Part shown: positions 34,801-43,765 of the stretch, piece by piece
Layout of the letters: every line of letters begins with the position of its first letter
How positions within the stretch are numbered: position 1 is the first letter of the stretch
NCBI RefSeq assembly: GCF_000422265.1
Contig: NZ_KE383812.1
Location: forward strand, 324,091-388,090
DNA from: Kaistella palustris DSM 21579
GTDB taxonomy: Bacteria > Bacteroidota > Bacteroidia > Flavobacteriales > Weeksellaceae
Length of the DNA: 64,000 bases
Direction of reading: 5' to 3'
Program-made: the position numbers and the translations under genes
Notes under the pieces: model-generated
What the model was told of the DNA's origin: nothing
Databases searched by the model: none
What the model saw: only the letters and a program-made list of their open reading frames with translations

Positions 34801-36222
34801 AAATTTTATGACAACGTCCCACCCCTTATTATTGGGACATTGATTAAAATCTTTCCCACTAATTTTAAGTAAGTGGATTACTTTTTTAAGTAGATTTAAA
34901 TCATCTTCTAGAAGTTCATCTTTATTCTCAATAAAAAATTTATTACATAAGTCAGACTTAATTATTGCGATTAAAATCTCATCTTTCCAATGGTTTTCAA
35001 TTGATGCATTGTTAATTGTTTCAATCACAAAGTTATAAATCCAATTTTCAGATTCTTCTACTTTAGATTCAATCCATAATCTATATCCTCTTCTGATAGC
35101 AGGTTCATTAGACAGTAAATCATAAAAAATATTAATTTTAGGATTGTTAACTTTTAAATTATTTATATACTTAATCAATCCCCAATCCTCAAATATATCG
35201 TGTGATGGAGCATATAATTCGTTTTCCTCAAACAAAATTCCATCGGATTTCAATCTATGTATAATATCTGAATCAAATTCTTTTACAGTTGTTAGTAGGG
35301 TAAGATTTTTTGCCCTCTTCACAACAACATCAATAAATGTGTTTTGTCTATTTTGTTCAAAAAGTATATTACTTCCACCAACCACATTATTCCAAAGCTG
35401 CTTTTTAAACTCGGTAATATTAATGACAGATAAATCTTCATCTGTCACTGAAATTAGTTTTTCAGCTAAGGAAAGATATTTCGGAATTCTAACAATTTCG
35501 GAAAGATGTTCATTTTTTACAATGGAATCTAGTGCAGGTATATATTTAACAAAGTGTTCCAATTCTTCGATAGTAAGTGGCGGGACTTTTATTATTGTTG
35601 AATTATTCTGTAATAATTTTTTGTCGACATAATTAAATAGTAATTTATCTAAAGCATAACTCCTACAAGAAGTAATCAATTTTACAGTCTTATTTTCTGC
35701 TAAAATTGTCATTAATTCTTTAAATGCTTCCGCATCTCCTTCCAACAATTTCTCAAAACTGTCTATATAAATTAACTTATTAGGAAACTCTTTAAACTCA
35801 TTAAATATTTCTGTAATACTTATAGAAACACTTATTTCGTGCAACGTGTTTAAAAGAGAACTTCTTAAGAATTGATCTGCTGCGAAAGATATTATACAAG
35901 TGTTTTCAAGTGATTCCAGAATTTGTTTCGCATATGCAGATTTACCTGAGCCTGCTTCTCCGTCGATGAATATAAATTGGTTTTTATTCAACAACTCTGC
36001 AATAGATAACTGAGTAAGATTTCGTCCTATTTGCACGCCCGATATATCTGATTGAATTTTATTTATAACATTTTTGGTTTGTTCAATTATGCTTTTTAAT
36101 TTTTCTTCCTTATTTTCAAGATTTATAATAATTTTCTGAATAAAATTATTGTCGCCATTTACAAAATCTCCACCTTCAGTTTTAATTATAGAACTATCAA
36201 TTTTATTTTTGTCAACTTGCAC
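31876..36222 (-). CDS. giant STAND-type P-loop NTPase with N-terminal Gly/Asn motif (candidate immune receptor)
   Basis: 1448 residues, GTG start at 36222, only 2 nt after the stop of the small upstream gene, hence translationally coupled. N-terminal motif KTEGGDFVNGDNNFIQ (14-29) repeats the C-terminus of that small protein. Then a coiled-coil-like stretch (34-62) and an NTPase core: Walker A GEAGSGKS (88-95), Walker B LIYIDSFEKL (150-159; Asp154, without the usual second acidic residue directly after), sensor LITSCRS (182-188), VPPLTIEELEHFV and a winged-helix-like ending APSHDIFEDWG. This order fits NACHT/STAND ATPases. The next thousand residues are helical-looking, rich in Lys, Asn, Tyr and Phe, and match nothing I know; by analogy they would be the ligand-sensing part. 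AT content is far above the flanks. Cytosolic; no membrane segments. Function as an anti-phage receptor is inference. Confidence 0.8.
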   Translation of the reverse strand: MQVDKNKIDSSIIKTEGGDFVNGDNNFIQKIIINLENKEEKLKSIIEQTKNVINKIQSDISGVQIGRNLTQLSIAELLNKNQFIFIDGEAGSGKSAYAKQILESLENTCIISFAADQFLRSSLLNTLHEISVSISITEIFNEFKEFPNKLIYIDSFEKLLEGDAEAFKELMTILAENKTVKLITSCRSYALDKLLFNYVDKKLLQNNSTIIKVPPLTIEELEHFVKYIPALDSIVKNEHLSEIVRIPKYLSLAEKLISVTDEDLSVINITEFKKQLWNNVVGGSNILFEQNRQNTFIDVVVKRAKNLTLLTTVKEFDSDIIHRLKSDGILFEENELYAPSHDIFEDWGLIKYINNLKVNNPKINIFYDLLSNEPAIRRGYRLWIESKVEESENWIYNFVIETINNASIENHWKDEILIAIIKSDLCNKFFIENKDELLEDDLNLLKKVIHLLKISGKDFNQCPNNKGWDVVIKFLFENIDEISGIDVQILRFLYDWENILYFGTITHLDTPKYVGKIVDTILNNFEEGADWMNAGESSSLTEKGIKLLYKLTKYIPVEIKVLLDNLFIKDAEENYKIKDRKRKQAQYALSHFHSGTLPELFPDELIKLANFKWKYIKVKSRSRFGFEHHDSGIEQHFGLTTRHDFSYFPQSAYQTFVFKLLKTNPWKALDFIIEFTNYCVEYYVKSDFLKDDGFARTADDIKTIEILYNNKSYSIYGSTYLWSVNRGGNTTVPYLLQSIVVALERYLHEIGEIESEKANELIQTFFDDIYTKSNSVILVSVLSSITMAYPTKVGDKFLPLLSDKHIFDWDRNRWSNEFMAGSLLGLPNYSWEADLCDNERKEALKWEHRQKYHKGLTGFLIQYQLFYGNLDGRIFEMIDTLEYKHDKQDVYFLKLLSEIDRRKQKIEEVEHEGKKVIQISPNYSVDASLEKEMQRNEIQSDFQNEYSKYTLWIAQTFQKKSEENVSYEYWKESFKYYQNYDKSKLDFFNVFPVGTLATLGLDLFSSKINDDEFEFCIDTILKIAKELYERKTNERDYENLYSKVSIYDNDSIYHSLPNLLLFKNKFNDIRIDEIRNLIFLFLRDIHPEKDHHLKNLHKSFNKVVWDIDYQFAYNCFIGLILYSEFNKKYKKHVQYSEKEIKKNQNEEREILDFIQQNDKDYEFTDLTYLKYSHWDLDKALHIFPIYKEYNFSYNFLEKVFSAQIESYLFGKERYIYHKIGSSIKGIIVDFLFEIPSNENAKLFVEFIIDKGINFKPENREQYDVIKFIKEIIQWFYYKVDSNSDSEKMLDNLWVYWEILYSKVKYETKLFNQEFLFYGNWKSDADNWIILQDETRSNIYLKKIEKLNYVNISSLMQLLSGIGFQSLMPYGIKILTKHLKSDINKMVEINYYYGEKLVMSSFKNKFKTIKEDDSLLDEFLWFLNLMINLGSSKAYYIRENLILYKKKNN

Positions 36223-36224
36223 TT

Positions 36225-36623
36225 TTATGATATTTGGTTATTGTCCCCAGTTATAAAATTCCCACCTCCTGTATTCACATTGCCCGTAACTACATTTTTA
36301 CTATTTGCTATAACATTGCTGATTTTCGGCAAATTTTGTAAAATATCTTTTAAAAATTTTTCATTTTCCGGATTATCTTCTATCGAGTTCTCTACAATTG
36401 TTTTGACAGCATTTTGATGATCGACACTTTCAGGTTTATCTACTAAATTTTTTAAAGCATTTTTTGGTTCGCCATATTTAAAGAATAAAGATTTTAGCCA
36501 ACTAATACTTCCATTTGTTAAACTTTCACTACTCGTTTCGACGATTTTCTCTGCACCTTTTTTGGCCATTTCTATTAAGAAAGGGTATAATACTGCTAAT
36601 GATGAAATTGTTATTGGGTCCAT
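36225..36623 (-). CDS. small putative effector with C-terminal Gly/Asn (amyloid-like) motif
   Basis: 132 residues from ATG 36623 (MDPITISSLAVLYPFLIEMAKKG...); the frame is open to 36668 but those residues look untranslated. First 30 residues: an amphipathic/hydrophobic helix followed by further helices to about residue 105 (SISWLKSLFFKYG; EKFLKDILQNL). The last 16 residues, NTGGGNFITGDNNQIS (117-132), end the protein exactly and match residues 14-29 of the downstream NTPase at 9 of 16 positions. N-terminal helical domain starting MDP plus C-terminal amyloid-type motif next to an NLR-like gene is the layout of Bell/HeLo-like membrane-killing effectors. No family was confirmed; the effector role is inferred. 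Confidence 0.75.
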   Translation of the reverse strand: MDPITISSLAVLYPFLIEMAKKGAEKIVETSSESLTNGSISWLKSLFFKYGEPKNALKNLVDKPESVDHQNAVKTIVENSIEDNPENEKFLKDILQNLPKISNVIANSKNVVTGNVNTGGGNFITGDNNQIS

Positions 36624-36680
36624 AAACTTATTTTTAATTAGTTTTCTAAAATTAATAATAAAAATCAAAGTACTACCAAT

Positions 36681-36712
36681 AAAACCAAAAAACCACCTCT
36701 CTCAAGGTGGTT
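36681..36712 (-). terminator. terminator after the tyrosine phenol-lyase gene
   Basis: Minus strand AACCACC / GGTGGTT stem with loop TTGAGAGA followed by TTTTGGTTTT. It separates the AT-rich island from its upstream neighbour. Confidence 0.75.
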
Positions 36713-36721
36713 TCCATTATT

Positions 36722-38449
<1,728 letters not shown>

Positions 38450-39637
38450 TTAAATAAAATCATAAAGCCCATTTTTCCAGCCGAGAATCTTAGAAGAATC
38501 GGCGCCCAGCCAGCTTTTCAAGACGGTCGCATATACTTTCCGGAAATCTTCAGTATAGATCAGGTCACCATCATTCAGTTTCTGAAGGTCCGGCAATGCA
38601 TTAAGCAATCCTTTCTTTTTTAAACCGCCGGAAGCGAAAAACATCTGATTCGCAGTACCGTGATCCGTTCCTTTGCTCGCATTTTGGGAAACCCTTCGGC
38701 CAAATTCCGAAAAAGTCATTAATAATACATCTTCAAACCTTCCATTGGATTTCAGGTCCTGAACAAACGCTTTCACGGCCTCATTGATCTGCGTAAAAAG
38801 CTGTGTCTGTCTTTGGTTTTGATTCACATGCGTATCGAAACTCCCAATAGACAGATAGTACACTTTGGTGTTGATATCTGAATTAATAAGTGAGGAAACA
38901 GTGCGGAAATCTTTTGCCAAAGCGGAATCCGGATAAGTCGCGCTGCTGGCCTTTGCCTTGCTCTTCGCGAAAATATATCCGGCATTATCAATGGTGGAAC
39001 CCATGGTCTGGTAGAGATATTCTACCGTTTCGTCGGCGTGGTTGTGGGAGTCGTAAAGTGATTTAAAATACTTTTCCTGAGAGGTTTCGTAAAGTCTTTT
39101 CGGTTCTTTGAAGGCGAAAGCTTTTTTATTTTTTCCCTTTAAGGTCAAACTCAACATGTCGTCGATTTCCAGTGCCTGCGTGGGATGTGCGCAGTCGTAG
39201 CAAGCTTCATCCAGATAGCGCCCGACCCAGCCGGTTTCCAGAAACTCATCGCTTCTGCTCGCAGACTGCCAGATATCCATACTTCGGAAATGCGATTTGT
39301 CCGGATTTGGGTAACCGACATTATTCAAAACGGCCAGTTCACCGTTATCAAAAAGCTCTTTAAAATAACTCAGCGAGGGATTAATGCCGGCTTCCTCCGT
39401 TAAAGACAGTGAATCAGTGATCGCGATTGCAGATCTTTCCCTAAAGTAAATATCATTTCGCGCCGGAATGACTGTATTCAAACCATCGTTTCCACCCGTC
39501 AATTGAAGGATAACGAGAATACGTTTTTCACGATCAACTGCCTCAGGCAGAGCCATTGCTTTTAAAAAATTCGGCATCATGAGCGAAGCTGTTGCCAACG
39601 AGGATATTTTGAGGAAGTCGCGTCTTTTAAGTAACAT
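38450..39637 (-). CDS. DUF1501 family protein with Tat signal
   Basis: 395 residues, sulfatase/alkaline-phosphatase-like superfamily. The N-terminus KRRDFLKISSLATASLMMPNFLKA is a twin-arginine export signal (RRDFLK). Conserved stretches: LVILQLTGGNDGLNTVIP, YPNPDKSHFRSMDIWQSA, GWVGRYLD, IGSFDTHVNQNQRQTQLFTQI, TFSEFGRRVSQNASKGTDHGTANQMF. Always found next to a DUF1800 gene in Bacteroidota and Planctomycetes, as here; the pair is secreted and its substrate is unknown. A pyrimidine-rich repeat lies immediately before its ATG. Confidence 0.88.
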   Translation of the reverse strand: MLLKRRDFLKISSLATASLMMPNFLKAMALPEAVDREKRILVILQLTGGNDGLNTVIPARNDIYFRERSAIAITDSLSLTEEAGINPSLSYFKELFDNGELAVLNNVGYPNPDKSHFRSMDIWQSASRSDEFLETGWVGRYLDEACYDCAHPTQALEIDDMLSLTLKGKNKKAFAFKEPKRLYETSQEKYFKSLYDSHNHADETVEYLYQTMGSTIDNAGYIFAKSKAKASSATYPDSALAKDFRTVSSLINSDINTKVYYLSIGSFDTHVNQNQRQTQLFTQINEAVKAFVQDLKSNGRFEDVLLMTFSEFGRRVSQNASKGTDHGTANQMFFASGGLKKKGLLNALPDLQKLNDGDLIYTEDFRKVYATVLKSWLGADSSKILGWKNGLYDFI

Positions 39638-39641
39638 AACT

Positions 39642-39712
39642 GGAGATTTGAGATGGGAGATGTGAGATGTGAGATGGTGAGAAGTGAGATATGAGATATG
39701 AGATATGAGAAA
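39642..39712. repeat. low-complexity GAGATrTGA tandem repeat
   Basis: About eight imperfect 7-10-nt units of the GAGATATGA/GAGATGTGA kind between the DUF1800 and DUF1501 genes. On the coding (minus) strand this is a TCTCATA-type pyrimidine-rich tract directly in front of the DUF1501 start. Confidence 0.9.
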
Positions 39713-39742
39713 AGTAAATTTTAAACTTGGATTTCCTTCCGT

Positions 39743-41119
39743 TTAACAAAGCTGATATTCCGGCGTCGACATTACGTTGATGATTTCCTGTTTCACAGAA
39801 CTGTCCGAAAATTTCTGAACCGTATCCTTTGAAAGTGAGGCACTTTTCTGCAGGAGCAATTCCTCGATATTTCTGTTTTTAAAAACAGACTCAACCAAAT
39901 TCCAGTCGATGGTGATATTTGGGTTCTTAAAATTTTTCGCGGAATTAATTGCGGTTTTCATGCCCATTTCTATATCGTCGTCACTTTTTGGTTCCAGTTC
40001 CAAAGGCCGCAGCCCCGACCAGATCTGCGGCATCTGAAGCCGCACCATCAATGTAGAACTGTCGATCCAGGATTTCCCCGAAGGCCAGCCCGCTACATTC
40101 GGCGGATACAGCAGCATTTGCCCCAAAAGTTTCTGGTAGACAATTAAATTTTCGGGTTTCCCAATCTTCATCGGCAGGATCCGCAGCATACCGACCATCA
40201 GTTCAACCGGCGATTTAATTTTTGCACCGATATTATCTTCTGCGTAGAACCATTTGGCCGTAAATATTTCCGAGAGCAACTTTTTAATATCGTAATTCGA
40301 GGCGTAAAATTTTTCACTCAAATCATTTATAATGGATGTGTTCAATTTTTCATTAACAAAAAATCTGTAAATTTTGGAAACGATGAACCGCGAAGTTGCT
40401 TTTTGTTCCAGGATTATTCTCAGAATATCACTGCCATCGAAATTTCCGGTTTTGCCGAGAAAGGTTTTTGGTCCGAAATCGTGCGTTTTGGGGCGCTCGA
40501 AAAAAGTTCCTTCAGGTCCGAAACTCCAGCCTGTAAAAGCTCTCGCACCTTCCTGAACATCTTTTTCTGAATAATTCCCGCGTCCCATAGTGAAAAGCTC
40601 CATGACCTCGCGCGCAAAATTTTCATTGGGATGGTCCTTTTTGTTTTGCTGATTATTCAGGAACTGAAGCATTGCCGGACTTTGCGAAACCGCCTTCAAA
40701 AGCTCACCGAAATTACCGAGCGCATTTTCGCGGATGGTATTCAGCAACTGTAAATTAAAGAGGGAATTGTTGGTGCGGCAGGCAAAATGGCCGTGCCAGA
40801 AAAAAGCCATCTTTTCGCGGAGCTGATCTTCGGACTGAACCATTTGATTGAGGAACTTCAAATTGAGTTCTATATTGCTGCGGCGGTTTTTCCTGGCGGC
40901 TTCTTTTTTCGAGGCGGCATCCAGATTACCGAACTTTTTATAATCAAGATTTTCAGTGGGTTCGCTGAGCTGCAGAGGCTGAAAAGGATAAGTTGAAGAT
41001 AAACTTTTCCCGATTTCCTGCAGCGAAAGTTGCTTTGAATTTTCTATCTGCGAAAGACGCGGTCCAAAACCCGCCCGCCAAAGTAAGTGATTATTTTTCT
41101 GGAGCGCTGAAACAGTCAT
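39743..41119 (-). CDS. DUF1800 family protein
   Basis: 458 residues. Typical segments HLLWRAGFGPRLSQIE at the start, MAFFWHGHFACRTNN, DHPNENFAREVMELFTMGRGNYSEKDVQEGARAFTGWSF, and the FLGKTGNFDGSDIL stretch. No clear signal peptide, so export may depend on its Tat-bearing DUF1501 partner downstream (105-nt gap holding the repeat). Biochemical role unknown. The frame begins with ATG at 41119; nothing better lies upstream. Confidence 0.88.
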   Translation of the reverse strand: MTVSALQKNNHLLWRAGFGPRLSQIENSKQLSLQEIGKSLSSTYPFQPLQLSEPTENLDYKKFGNLDAASKKEAARKNRRSNIELNLKFLNQMVQSEDQLREKMAFFWHGHFACRTNNSLFNLQLLNTIRENALGNFGELLKAVSQSPAMLQFLNNQQNKKDHPNENFAREVMELFTMGRGNYSEKDVQEGARAFTGWSFGPEGTFFERPKTHDFGPKTFLGKTGNFDGSDILRIILEQKATSRFIVSKIYRFFVNEKLNTSIINDLSEKFYASNYDIKKLLSEIFTAKWFYAEDNIGAKIKSPVELMVGMLRILPMKIGKPENLIVYQKLLGQMLLYPPNVAGWPSGKSWIDSSTLMVRLQMPQIWSGLRPLELEPKSDDDIEMGMKTAINSAKNFKNPNITIDWNLVESVFKNRNIEELLLQKSASLSKDTVQKFSDSSVKQEIINVMSTPEYQLC

Positions 41120-41187
41120 CGGATTATTTCAACCTTTGATGACAGGAATAAAACAAGGTTAAAGCAAAATCTCCGGATTTTAAAAAC

Positions 41188-42132
41188 TTAAAAATCGCTT
41201 ACGGAGGCGCCGTAGTATTCCTTTAAGATATTTTCGAAAACCTTTTCTACCGGAAGAATTTCCTCAATTAAAGCGGAAACCTGTCCGATCTCAAGTTCGC
41301 CTTCCTCCAGGTCGCCTTCGAACATGCCGCGTTTGGACCGCGCTCTGCCAAGTGTTTCTTTTAAGGCATCGACATTGCGACCGGTCTCATACAGTTTTTC
41401 GAGATCGTGGTAGAATTTATTTTTGACCATTCTTACGGGCGCAAGTTCCTTTAAGGTTAAATGAGTATCGCCTTCATTCAGCGAAATGATCTTATTTTTC
41501 CAGTCATGGTGTGAACTTGCTTCCTGCGTGGCAGCGAAGCGCGAACCGATCTGCACACCATCTGCGCCCAAGATCATCGCTGCTTTCATTTGCGAGCCTA
41601 AGGCAATGCCACCCGCTGCAATCAGCGGTGTTGAAATATGTTTCCGGACGTTTGGGATAAGACAAAAAGTTGTAGTCTCATCGCGCCCGTTATGGCCGCC
41701 GGCTTCAAATCCTTCCGCAACAACCGCATCTACACCTGCCTGCTCACATTTAAGGGCGAACTTTGTGGAGGAAACGACGTGAGCCACTTTCAAACCTTCT
41801 TTCTGAAGGGTTTCAGTATAGGTTTTGGGATTTCCGGCTGAAGTGAAAACGACCTTTACTTTTTCTTCAAGGATTATGTTAATGACTTCATCAAGGTTTG
41901 GGTAAAGCATAGGCACATTTACACCGAAAGGTTTATCTGTCGCGGCTTTGCATTTCTGTATATTTTCGCGTAGAGTATCGGGATACATACTTCCGGCTCC
42001 AATAAGACCTAAACCGCCGTTATTCGATACCGCTGAAGCCAGACGCCAACCGGAATGCCAGATCATGCCACCCTGAATAATTGGATATTTGATCTGAAAT
42101 AAACCGGTAATCCGGTTTTGATTTTGCGACAT
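41188..42132 (-). CDS. nitronate monooxygenase / FabK-like FMN oxidoreductase
   Basis: TIM-barrel flavoprotein, about 314 residues from ATG 42132 (MSQNQNRITGLFQIKYPIIQGGM); an ATG at 42177 adds 15 residues of unclear value. KYPIIQGGMIWHSGWRLASAVSNNGGLGLIGAGSM is the FMN-binding start of the 2-nitropropane dioxygenase family; GFEAGGHNGRDETTTFCLIP and PLIAAGGIALGSQMKAAMILGADGVQIGSRF follow. The HNG-type loop carries the catalytic-histidine region. It could oxidise nitronates or reduce enoyl-ACP; neighbours do not help decide. Confidence 0.87.
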   Translation of the reverse strand: MSQNQNRITGLFQIKYPIIQGGMIWHSGWRLASAVSNNGGLGLIGAGSMYPDTLRENIQKCKAATDKPFGVNVPMLYPNLDEVINIILEEKVKVVFTSAGNPKTYTETLQKEGLKVAHVVSSTKFALKCEQAGVDAVVAEGFEAGGHNGRDETTTFCLIPNVRKHISTPLIAAGGIALGSQMKAAMILGADGVQIGSRFAATQEASSHHDWKNKIISLNEGDTHLTLKELAPVRMVKNKFYHDLEKLYETGRNVDALKETLGRARSKRGMFEGDLEEGELEIGQVSALIEEILPVEKVFENILKEYYGASVSDF

Positions 42133-42291
42133 GTCCTTCAGCTTTTTTGCAGCTCCGAAATCTATAAAACTACTCATTGGGTAAATTTAGAGAATAAATG
42201 AGAAAAAGAAAAGTGGAAGCCAAAAATTTCCCGTGCGAATACGACCTTGAATACTGGCATTTGCATTCCCGGCGAACGCCATTAAGAAAGA

Positions 42292-42324
42292 CAAAAAAAA
42301 ATCTCCGTCAAAAAAAACGGAGAT
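42292..42324 (-). terminator. terminator after the SurA-like operon
   Basis: ATCTCCGT / ACGGAGAT stem with a T-rich loop and T9 tail on the minus strand. Confidence 0.8.
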
Positions 42325-42332
42325 CTTATATT

Positions 42333-43706
42333 TTAGTTTGAGGCTGATACTTTTCGCCAGTCTGTTTTAAAAGTACAGTTCTTATAACGGTCATTAATGG
42401 AGATAAAAACATTTGGCAGTTTTTCTTTCACCCATTTCTCTACCATTTCATTTTTCTTTTTATTTAAAGCCATCTGCTTGATCCTGTCATAATCGGTCGC
42501 GATATCCAGCTGGTGCGCAGCGATCACGTCATCGATCTTTACAATTGAAACTGCTTTTCTGTCCTGCGGCACGGTTTCTTCGAAAACTTCGGTGATATCA
42601 CCTTTATTTAAACCTGCAATCTGATAGGCGATCGTAGGCGGAAGATTCAGTTTTTCAAGCTTATCGGAACCGTCTTCTGCGGTCAGAACGCCGGCGTTGA
42701 ATTTCGTGTGTTTATCATCGGAAAAGCGGAAAGCTGCATCTTTAAAAGTCATTTTCCCTTCTGTGATCAAAGTTCGGATGCTGTCGAGTTCTTTCTTAGC
42801 CGAGGCGATCTCTTCTGCGTTGGGTTCGGCTTTTAGTAAAATATGTCGCGCATCGTACTGCTTTCCGCTTTTTTTCACGAGTTGTATAAGGTGATAGCCA
42901 AAATCGGATTCTACGGGATCAGAAATTTCACCTTCCTGCAGATTTAGGGCGGCAGCTTCGAATGGTTTTACCATTTTCCCTTTGGAAATATTGGTGTACA
43001 ATCCACCTTTCGCGGCAGAACCGGGATCTTCGGAATAAATCCTTGCCTGACTTTCAAAGGATTCGCCTGCCAAGATATCGGCCTTTATTTTGTTGAGGCG
43101 TGCAATGATCTCATCTTTATGCGCATCAGTAAGTTTGGGATACATCATAATTTGCGAGAGACTCACTTCATCTTTAACTTCGGGGAGCTGTGATTTATAG
43201 GTGGTAAAGAAATCGGTTACCTCGTTTGGCGTTACGTCGGCTTTATCGGTGATACGGCCGTATTTCATCTGTCCGTAATAATTATCGGCATCAATTTTCT
43301 CGATGGCGTTTTTCATTTCAAAAGAAGTCCGGAATTTGTACGTAGCGAGCATTGTTTTCTCATCGGGGAACTGCCCCAGGATCTGATTGTACTTTAATCC
43401 TGCCTGCTCTTTGATGGCAGCCGACCGGTTTTCGATGAGGGTATCGCGCTTAGCTTCGTAGATCAACAGCTTATTGCTCACAATACTTTCTATGAATTCA
43501 CATTTATCAGAAACATCTGCGCCCTGCTGCTTCGCATAATTGGCCTGGTCCTCGATATCGGATTCCAAAATAATTTCGTCGCCTACGACCACGGCAATAC
43601 CGTCGACCAGATCCCCGGTTTTTAACTGGGCGTTCATCTTTACGCCAAAAAATCCAAGTATAAAAGTAAGTAGTAAAGCGAATTTTATGTTTCTGTTCAT
43701 GTTCAA
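42333..43706 (-). CDS. SurA-like periplasmic peptidyl-prolyl isomerase
   Basis: 457 residues: signal peptide (MNMNRNIKFALLLTFILGFFGVKMNAQ), SurA N-terminal domain (VDGIAVVVGDEIILESDIEDQ), then two PpiC/parvulin domains (SLSQIMMYPKL...AGESFESQARIYSEDPGSAAKGG; DARHILLKAEPN...DAAFRFSDDKHTKFNAG). Outer-membrane protein chaperone by homology. Downstream partner of the second isomerase gene (60-nt gap). A TAATTTTG element lies at 43721-43728, so it may also have its own promoter. Confidence 0.92.
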   Translation of the reverse strand: MNMNRNIKFALLLTFILGFFGVKMNAQLKTGDLVDGIAVVVGDEIILESDIEDQANYAKQQGADVSDKCEFIESIVSNKLLIYEAKRDTLIENRSAAIKEQAGLKYNQILGQFPDEKTMLATYKFRTSFEMKNAIEKIDADNYYGQMKYGRITDKADVTPNEVTDFFTTYKSQLPEVKDEVSLSQIMMYPKLTDAHKDEIIARLNKIKADILAGESFESQARIYSEDPGSAAKGGLYTNISKGKMVKPFEAAALNLQEGEISDPVESDFGYHLIQLVKKSGKQYDARHILLKAEPNAEEIASAKKELDSIRTLITEGKMTFKDAAFRFSDDKHTKFNAGVLTAEDGSDKLEKLNLPPTIAYQIAGLNKGDITEVFEETVPQDRKAVSIVKIDDVIAAHQLDIATDYDRIKQMALNKKKNEMVEKWVKEKLPNVFISINDRYKNCTFKTDWRKVSASN

Positions 43707-43765
43707 TTTTTATCGATTTGCAAAATTATCATTCTTAGGGAGATAAGCTGCATGTTTTATTATAA

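Noticed and set aside
36217-36417. 66-codon plus-strand frame with hydrophobic residues across the effector gene
   Set aside because: It is the antisense shadow of the small effector's C-terminus; hydrophobicity comes from AT-rich complement.
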